Shown here: positions 59,501 through 64,000 of the stretch, one piece after another
Position numbering within the stretch: the stretch's first letter is position 1
How the letters are laid out: every line of letters begins with the position of its first letter
NCBI GenBank assembly: GCA_030562195.1
Contig: CM060199.1
Coordinates: forward strand, 19,178,338-19,242,337
Direction of reading: 5' to 3'
Origin: Nipponacmea schrenckii
Lineage: Eukaryota; Mollusca; Gastropoda; Lottiidae
DNA length: 64,000 nucleotides
Position numbers and translations under genes: made by a program
The notes under the pieces: model-generated
Told to the model about the DNA's origin: nothing
Seen by the model: the letters and a program-made list of their open reading frames with translations, nothing else
The model's database searches: none

Positions 59501-61743
59501 TGTAAACACCATATAATGCTGCTGAAGAAATGATATTGAAATAAAGTAAAAATCTGGTTTTCCCGTGTTTCAGCATGTATATGCTTCATTTAGATATGCA
59601 ATGCAAATTTTAAACAGTTCGAAAGTTGCCCCATGTTTACTTTGAATCTGTATTTTAAGGTAATGTAAGTTTTTTCTTTAATTATTGTACTATTTCGTAT
59701 TTCAACATTGATAGCATCACCTTGCTCTTTTCAAATTTTCAGTCAAAGCTCTGTGGTTCAAGTAATTCCACTAAACTTTGGATGTCGATGTCACTATCAC
59801 AAAAGTTGTAAGATATCATTAGCAGCTTTTTTGATAGTAATATCGAATATTCTTAGTTTTAGCAGAAAAGCATCAACCACAACTAGGTGTCTGACTGATA
59901 ATTGGAATGGTGTAAATCCTGGTACATACAAAACTTATTTACATTCCCTGTAAGGAAGCAAGATTTTACTGATGGAACGTGGATCTACATAAACAGGGCA
60001 GTTTCTACCAACCCTTATATATGGTTGCTATCTGGTTAAAGATATGGTGCAGTCTACACGTGTATATTATTACTAGATTGCTAACATTGATATTTTATGA
60101 TCAAATATGTTGAGGACCACCCATGTCAAATCTTACTGGTCTTGCTTTTTCATCTAAATTGTGATAGAATCAGTTGCTTTTTCTGCTTTATTTTATATGA
60201 TCAGTTGATTTTTCTACTGTATTTTATATGCTGAGTTGATTTTTCTGGTTTAGTTTTATATGATCAGTTGCTTTTTGGATATGATCATTTTATATGATCA
60301 TATTTGTTTTTCTGTTTTTTGGGGGGATTTGATCAGTTGCTTCATCTGTTTTTTTATTTAGATATGACCAGATTCTTTTTCTGATCAAATTGATTTGTTT
60401 TCATTAAGCATCTGATTATATTTTTATTGAGGTATAATCTGAATTTCCATGCTGTTTCAATTGATGCTTAATGTTAATATAAAAATATTTTCATTATCAT
60501 AAGAAAGTTTTCAACAAAAATTTGTGGAAAAGTTTTATTATGTCATGCCTGTGGCATATCTACCAAAGATGTGGAGAAATCCGTTGCAGACTGTATCCAT
60601 TTATTTAACCCCCAAAACATCTTAAGTCCATTACTGAGGGGAACTGTTTCAAACTAAGTTACACACACTCACATCCCATGAAAGCTGGCCTCAGTGGAAT
60701 TTGTAACAAATAATACAGAGATAAACTAGCAAGACCTGGTAGAAACAATTTCTATGTTTATAATTTCTACTATTGGGAACCTTTCAAGACATGCAAGAAA
60801 GAATAAAAAAAATATGCAGAAAAAAATGAAAGATTTCTGTGGGTATATGCTGATAATGTTGGCATCACACCATCAAATATGTTGGAAATCTATTGACATA
60901 TCATGATTTTCCCTTGCTTTTGGTGTCTGTTTTCTCATGGAATTGTTTATACATCATCTGGATTGAATAGACCAAGGGAGAATTATATGTAACTTTCACA
61001 AACAAACACAAGACTATACTAAAGTCTTCAGAGAAATCAGACTGCTCCCTGGAGTAAAATGGCGGTGGATACAGTCATGTTTCTCATTAAAACACAGAAC
61101 CTAGGAATATGAGTTCTGTTAGTTTTCCCGAGTCTTTAGTCTACATTTGAGTTTAATCATTAGAACATTTTAGACAGGTGGAACAGAATAGTTTAACCAA
61201 CCTCTATATTGTAGTCCCAACTTGTTCAGTATGTGGCCAATGTCCGCCCAGACGTACTCAGACAGATGTAAAAGATTATAAACCTGGGAGAGACTTGTGC
61301 CAATACCAGCAGATACTGAGTTGAGGTTCAATCTTTAACATTGTCTTGTTGGTTCAAGAAATAAACAATTCAAATGCTGATGTAGAGAGGCATCGTGGTG
61401 ATTCAAATCGTCAGGGAAACACATTGGCACAAAGGCTTTGAAAAATCTAAGAGTAGGAATAAAAGCTAAAGCATTAAGAAGAAGATGCCTAGCCTTTGAA
61501 ACAATGACCAAACTTTAAATCCAGAAATCCGGATCAGAAGCCTGTTTGCTTCAATTAAAAATATTCGGACAACCAACCAAGACCATACTGCATTTGGTTA
61601 TATAACTTGACCCTCCAACAATCAAGGGCCTGAATATAGTGTCTTACCATCATAGTCAGAGTTCTGTTGAATTGTATAAAATGATAGTTTGCCTGGAACA
61701 CTATATCCAGAAACTGTATAGTATATCTTCAAGAAAATAAATA
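40983..61743 (-). CDS. PTK7: PTK7/off-track receptor pseudokinase, Ig4 to stop (gene overview)
   Basis: A single-pass receptor with Ig domains and a catalytically dead tyrosine kinase domain; family members act in planar cell polarity and Wnt signalling at the cell surface. Exons read 5' to 3': 61726 (or 61743)-61648 candidate, then 57816-57687, 50738-50572, 47902-47763, 47439-47292, 46712-46440, 46168-46017, 45266-45146, 44425-44252, 43971-43738, 43331-43099 and 41570-40983. Every junction agrees in phase. Order: Ig4, Ig5, Ig6, Ig7, membrane span, Ser-rich juxtamembrane, pseudokinase. Ig1-3 and the signal peptide lie mostly beyond the right edge. The assignment rests on blocks shared with human PTK7: DIEDIMPGTFEPR, FPPKGKPKPS, TLKFNPQPN, FDRLHFPR, FGDIFLAKA, GDLKQFL, QVALGMEHLSN and CPKDRPSFSDI. 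Confidence 0.94.
43099..43331 (-). CDS. PTK7: PTK7 kinase N-lobe exon
   Basis: The acceptor tattttttttag precedes GTAAAGG; the donor is GACTGG|GTAAGG. It encodes GKGQFGDIFLAKARG, LVVVKSLLNKEE, FRQEMEMYSKLDHPNIVKLL and ITEYCDW. The glycine-rich loop has GKGQFG, and the VAIK Lys is kept (VVVKSL). Confidence 0.97.
43738..43971 (-). CDS. PTK7: PTK7 juxtamembrane exon
   Basis: The acceptor ttttttcag precedes TTAAATCAG; the donor is ATGTTGG|GTAAGT. It encodes a polar, Ser-rich cytoplasmic stretch (SHPSHSSQSQQSRTNRRGSF) followed by the family block FDRLHFPRQDLQTLGMLG that leads into the kinase fold. Confidence 0.95.
44040..44235 (-). mobile_element. SINE fragment, third copy
   Basis: Shares the body blocks 'gaaattttgccaggacagc', 'aacctgtaccactgatgagg' and 'ttggttgaaaaatctg' with the copies at 49635 and 55630, but lacks the tRNA-like head. 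It ends close to the PTK7 transmembrane exon. Confidence 0.55.
44252..44425 (-). CDS. PTK7: PTK7 transmembrane exon
   Basis: Phase-1 ends (CCTA|GTAAGT donor; cttactgtag acceptor). A short acidic stalk, YTEGEEEGFNMM, is followed by the membrane span (TIIIAVCSAGAYLALVIGL then TVFCSY) and the basic stop-transfer RLIQQRRVTKG. Confidence 0.95.
45146..45266 (-). CDS. PTK7: PTK7 Ig7 second half
   Basis: The acceptor ctttttttcctcag precedes CTCTTTCC; the donor is TAACAA|GTGAGT. It encodes LFPNGTLLIKTVHMEDKGKY, then TCFANNSAG, the F-strand Cys of the membrane-proximal Ig domain, and its last strand. Confidence 0.95.
46017..46168 (-). CDS. PTK7: PTK7 Ig7 first half
   Basis: The acceptor ttttctttgcag precedes AAAGTCC; the donor is TACAAG|GTATGT. 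It encodes SPKFAIHPENTTAYEGQ, then SFVHCVAIGDPKPTINWNKD, with B-strand Cys and the core Trp, running to DSPRYK. Confidence 0.95.
46440..46712 (-). CDS. PTK7: PTK7 Ig6 exon
   Basis: A whole Ig domain in one 273-bp exon (acceptor ctttatttcag, donor GTTG|GTAAGT). It begins TLKFNPQPNSTYY, the counterpart of human LKFTPPPQP, then IDCAAEAQTPPTVHWIKHG and VTDAGYYSCVATTSQG. Both cysteines and the Trp are present. Confidence 0.96.
46880..47150. repeat. Dispersed repeat in a PTK7 intron
   Basis: Related to 21465-21690 through 'gttatttatggcagcag', 'ctcttattggccaa' and 'tttatgttcattctaagac'. Its left part begins 'taaagggatactgg'. It lies in the 46713-47291 intron. Uncharacterised interspersed family. 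Confidence 0.6.
47182..47330. repeat. Triplicated splice-donor segment (about 47-53 bp)
   Basis: Three tandem copies starting at 47182, 47235 and 47282 carry 'gatgacttactgata' followed by a variable centre and 'ctatttgat'. The copy at 47282 spans the real exon end and donor (GTTATCA|GTAAGT at 47292); the other two repeat that donor within the intron. Use of either extra donor would shift the frame, since neither 47 nor 100 is divisible by three. Confidence 0.9.
47292..47439 (-). CDS. PTK7: PTK7 Ig5 second half
   Basis: The acceptor ggcttctctttcag precedes GATTCGG; the donor is GTTATCA|GTAAGT. It encodes DSDRHRIDPDAGILRIFNVQ, then SDAGNYACIANTTG, with the F-strand Cys. The proper donor is the first of three near-identical donors in the direction of transcription. 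Confidence 0.94.
47490..47745. repeat. 24-bp minisatellite derived from a PTK7 exon end and donor
   Basis: About nine tandem 24-bp units such as acagcattaataaaagatgt plus actg, alternating with 'acaactttaa' and 'acatacagc' variants to give a 48-bp super-period. On the transcribed strand each unit reads like ATTAATGCTGTAnGTAC, the same as the real exon end AATGCT|GTAAGT at 47763, so the intron contains serial donor mimics. Confidence 0.85.
47763..47902 (-). CDS. PTK7: PTK7 Ig5 first half
   Basis: The acceptor atatttttcag precedes TGCCAGC; the donor is AATGCT|GTAAGT. It encodes PATIRRHPKYQEVEEGQ, then AQFRCEVEGSPFPVTNIFWK and KDMEFINA, with the B-strand Cys and core Trp. Confidence 0.95.
49024..49220. 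repeat. Tandem repeat, about 23-bp unit
   Basis: About eight degenerate copies of tgtctcattttgtatttaca plus taa, with 'tattg' and 'cttta' variants and one short unit. It is entirely intronic. Confidence 0.9.
49635..49900 (-). mobile_element. tRNA-derived SINE, copy with A and B boxes
   Basis: Read on the minus strand from about 49900, an A box TGGCTCAGTCAGTAGG (49892-49877) is followed by a B box GGTTCAAT (49848-49841) at tRNA-like spacing, then a non-tRNA body with 'cctgtcctggcaacattttt'. Related bodies occur at 55630-55945 and about 44040-44235. A functional tRNA is not supported: no acceptor-stem pairing or anticodon arm was found. Confidence 0.7.
50572..50738 (-). CDS. PTK7: PTK7 Ig4 second half
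   Basis: The acceptor cttttctttccag precedes ATGGATAG; the donor is TTTCGT|GTAAGT. It encodes WIDRNDLQITDSGL, then IDSGNYTLIVNNSAG. The F-strand Cys expected after NYT is Leu here. Confidence 0.93.
52195..52680. mobile_element. Diverged relative of the 12051-12806 element
   Basis: Contains 'gtcaaaatccattaggaattg', 'aagggcaataact' and 'aatgtgggcagacagaca', which parallel the modules at 12051-12806. The inverted ends are not preserved. Confidence 0.55.
53570..53690. repeat. Simple repeat of caatnatcaa type
   Basis: A degenerate run of 'atcaacaatca' and 'aatcaaagatca' units, about 120 bp, in the large PTK7 intron. Confidence 0.75.
55630..55945 (-). mobile_element. tRNA-derived SINE, second copy
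   Basis: Minus-strand head TGGCAACTCCGTGAG (55938-55924) with B box GGTTCAAT (55903-55896). The body shares 'ctgcatcacagatga', 'ggttgaa.aatctgaa' and 'ttcatcaggacagc' with the family. The A box is more diverged than at 49892. Confidence 0.6.
57687..57816 (-). CDS. PTK7: PTK7 Ig4 first half
   Basis: The acceptor tactttattcacag precedes ATATAGAAG; the donor is AGTTTTAG|GTAAGT. It encodes IEDIMPGTFEPRLLANSRLV, then FELKIFPPKGKPKPSF. This matches human EIEDMPLFEPR and LPPKGLPEPS. The B-strand Cys of human Ig4 is Ile here. Confidence 0.93.
58740..59300. repeat. Degenerate tandem repeat, about 22-28-bp unit
   Basis: Twenty or so copies of 'aaaacttcagtcatgtaaaagg' with variants (gtcgtat, gtcttat, gtcaaatg) and extra 'ataaag' inserts. 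Unit length is irregular. Confidence 0.9.
60160..60400. repeat. Degenerate tandem repeat, about 33-37-bp unit
   Basis: Diverged units of 'tatatgatcagttgattttt' plus 'ctgctttatttt', roughly six to seven copies, with one copy interrupted by a G-run. Confidence 0.8.
61648..61743 (-). CDS. PTK7: Candidate PTK7 exon for the end of Ig3
   Basis: Reads IYYTVSGYSVPGKLSFYTIQ then QNSDYD, and ends GATG|GTAAGA. The leftover G plus AT of the next exon restores Asp before IEDIMPG. The string aligns in position with human GIYRCIGQGQ..LHLAEIEDM. Two acceptors are possible: ttttcttgaag (exon start 61726, phase 0) and attgtctcag (start 61743), both in frame. The Ig Cys of the F strand would be Thr. The match is weaker than for the other exons. 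Confidence 0.55.
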
Positions 61744-63204
61744 CTGAGACAATGTCAAAGAACAATTTCATAGAATGACAATGTTATAACTGCCATTTAA
61801 TATAAAATTCAAATCAAGTAACCAAATAAACACTCAGAACAATTAAAATTTGTTAGAAATATCAATTGATCACTATTCTAATTACAAAACATCAATAACG
61901 TGTTGAATATTGTCAATTTGACAGATATTTTATTGGTTTCATAACACAATACACTCTGATTCCAATACTTAATAATGAAGATCTGTTAACGCTTTTAACA
62001 CCTTCAAAATGACAAAATTTCTCCATTAAATCTGGCATAGTGTTAGCATAGCGTTATTATCTCACAATACAAAGCAACAATATTGACTATAAAATACACT
62101 AATAAATAGTGAAACTAATCAACTATGGTACTATGGTATTAATGTTTGTTATTGATCATTCTTAGTCATTGGTTATGTACTAAATTGGTCGTATCATATG
62201 GAATTGTAAATAATAAAAACATGAAAATTACGACTTTTACTCTAGTGATATCAATAAATAGTATTAAGCCAAAGTTTCAATAAAATATGGTTATATTTGT
62301 AATGTCTTCTACATGCATATTAACTTTTCAACCATTACGATTCTTAAAATTTATTTTTTTTAACATTTCACATATTTTTCAGATATAGTATTCAATTATT
62401 TTTAAGACAACTGTTTTTGTCTTAGCCATTAAAAACAATCTTTATTAAATAAAATCCCAAATATTTTTCCCAAAAACAAAGTAAATTTTTTAATTAAAAC
62501 CAATCGTTCAACAATAAATGGAAATCAAATATTTTTGAAAGTCAAAATATTTCTTAGTTAAAAAACTAAGTAGTCTGAATTAATCTATAAGAGTTCAAAG
62601 GAAGCCCTTTTAAAAAAATTTAATCTAAATCTTATAATTACTATCAAAATAATGAGCATAAACGGGGAATAAAGAGAAAGTCTTTTTATGTGCATGTCAC
62701 ATTTATTACTCTTACTATTAACCTTTAATGATTTTAATTTTCCAATCTAACTTTTATTGATGCTTTTTTTACCTTTTTTAGACTGAAAAACTTAACTTTA
62801 AAAAAAGGGGAAAACCTAAATAATTTTAAGAAATCTTTAAACAAATTCTATGATTCCAATTTAGAAAATATATCAAACAAGAAATATAAACAGAGAAAAT
62901 TTTTTTCAATATTTTAAATGTTTTTTTGAATGACAAGGGTTGAACCTTACTATCAACACTTCAAAGATAGTCAAATTAAACCAACTATCACTTTATAAAA
63001 TGATGCTTTAACTTAAAATTTTCAAAAGACCCGTCAAGTTAAAAAAATCATCAACACATTTATAAAAGCTAGTATATAACCAAATATTTTTAATGAAATC
63101 TTTAAATCAAATTCTACTGATACTCCAATTCACAAAACTTTATAAAACTAAGAAAAATCAAAAACAGAGTCTAAACATGTTGTTGCTCAAAAGTTCTCTC
63201 AGAT
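61744..63204. other. AT-rich sequence, presumed PTK7 intron
   Basis: No exon recognised. One isolated degraded copy of the following 43-bp repeat occurs near 63026-63068. Confidence 0.6.
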
Positions 63205-64000
63205 TTTTATCAGAATACCCAGTCAAGTTGAACCAACTGATCAACACATTTATAAAAAGACGTAGTCATGTTAAACCAACTGATCCACACATTTATAAAA
63301 AGACCCAGTCAAGTTGAACCAACTGATCAACACATTTATCAAAAGACCTAGTCATGTTAAACAAACTTATCAACACATTTATCAAAAGACCTAGTCATGT
63401 TAAACAAACTGATCAACACATTTATCACAGACCTAGTCATGTTAAACCAACTGATCAACACATTTATCAAAAGACCCAGTCATGTTAAACCAACTGATCA
63501 ACACATTTATCAAAAGACCCAGTCAAGTTAAACCAACTGATCAACACATTTATCAAAAGACCCAGTCATGTTAAACAAAATTATCAACACATTTATCAAA
63601 AGACCTTGTCAAGATAAACCAAATGATCAACACATTTATCAAAAGACCCAGTCAAGTTAAACCAACTGATCAACACATTTATCAAAAGACCCAGTCAAGT
63701 TGAACCAACTGATCAACACATTTATCAAAAGACCCAGTCATGTTAAACAAACTTATCAACACATTTATCAAAAGACCTTGTCAAGATAAACCAAATGATC
63801 AACACATTTATCAAAAGACCTAGTCATTTTAAACAAACTTATCAACACATTTATCAAAAGACCTTGTCAAGATAAACCAAATGATCAACACATTTATCAA
63901 AAGACCCAGTCAAGTTGAACCAACTGATCAACACATTTATCAAAAGACCCAGTCATGTTAAACAAACTTATCAACACATTTATCAAAAGACCTAGTCATT
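63205..64000. repeat. 43-bp minisatellite running off the right edge
   Basis: About 18 copies of gacccagtcaagttgaacca plus actgatcaacacatttatca plus aaa (43 bp). Variants alternate between 'gacctagtcatgttaaacaaactt' and 'gaccttgtcaagataaaccaaatg', with occasional 'tataaaaa' ends. The array continues past the window. Confidence 0.96.

Larger units (their letters stand above)
57817..61647 (-). other. PTK7 intron with tandem repeats
   Basis: About 3.8 kb. It contains the acttcagtcatg array (58740-59300) and a gatcagttgcttttt array (60160-60400). Short frames in it show no family match. Confidence 0.7.

Noticed and set aside
59708..59953. 81-residue plus-strand ORF with SRKASTTTRC segment
   Set aside because: Isolated, antisense within a PTK7 intron, with no matching splice sites or family motif that I can name.

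Overview
The window is eukaryotic nuclear DNA. Genes are split by GT-AG introns, coding exons are short, introns are long and AT-rich, and tandem and dispersed repeats fill much of the rest. The proteins are animal proteins: an AMPK beta subunit, SMIM12, an EHD ATPase, YPEL5 and a PTK7/off-track receptor. Gene content and the dispersed repeats suggest a lophotrochozoan, most likely a mollusc. That placement is an inference; no species can be named from the sequence alone.

Layout, left to right. Bases 1-3365 are a 26-bp minisatellite. The 5' half of an AMPK beta gene lies on the minus strand (coding exons at 8129-7992, 4827-4661 and 4107-4014); its C-terminal exons are not visible and should lie beyond the left edge. 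Divergent from it on the plus strand is a compact transcription unit with two complete small-membrane-protein ORFs. The first is a 60-residue, NDUFA3-like ORF in exon 1 (9574-9756). The second is SMIM12 in exon 2 (10799-11062). A donor at 9775/9776 and an acceptor at 10709/10710 would join them in one mRNA. The interval 11.1-14.5 kb is gene-free and carries mobile-element remnants.

An EHD1/3-type gene occupies 29957-14578 on the minus strand. Two separate large exons (29957-29043 and 24637-23726) each encode a complete N-terminal ATPase domain. Both end in the same phase and can only join the single shared pair of downstream exons (16774-16610 and 15102-14578). The gene therefore appears to make two EHD proteins with different G domains on a common helical and EH-domain C terminus. 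The long intron between the shared part and the inner G exon contains a perfect spacerless palindrome, 2 x 106 bp. The outer G exon faces YPEL5 (plus strand, CDS 31491-32538) across a short promoter with ETS-, CRE- and E-box-like sites.

From 32.5 to 41 kb there is no gene: a large compound minisatellite (34.2-36.95 kb) and very AT-rich DNA. From 41 kb to the right edge runs a PTK7/off-track pseudokinase receptor on the minus strand. Ten exons join in perfect phase from Ig4 to the stop codon, and an eleventh is a candidate for the end of Ig3. The N-terminal Ig domains and signal peptide lie beyond the right edge. Two neighbouring PTK7 exons have splice donors that have been copied repeatedly into the following intron. 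A 43-bp tandem array runs off the right end.

The genes look like ordinary, functionally independent animal genes. The most unusual points are the duplicated EHD G-domain exon, the perfect palindrome in the same gene, the bicistronic small-protein unit, loss of the Ig4 disulfide in PTK7, and repeats seeded from splice donors. All exon calls were made by eye from reading frame, splice-site consensus, phase agreement and recalled family sequences. No alignment or database search was run.
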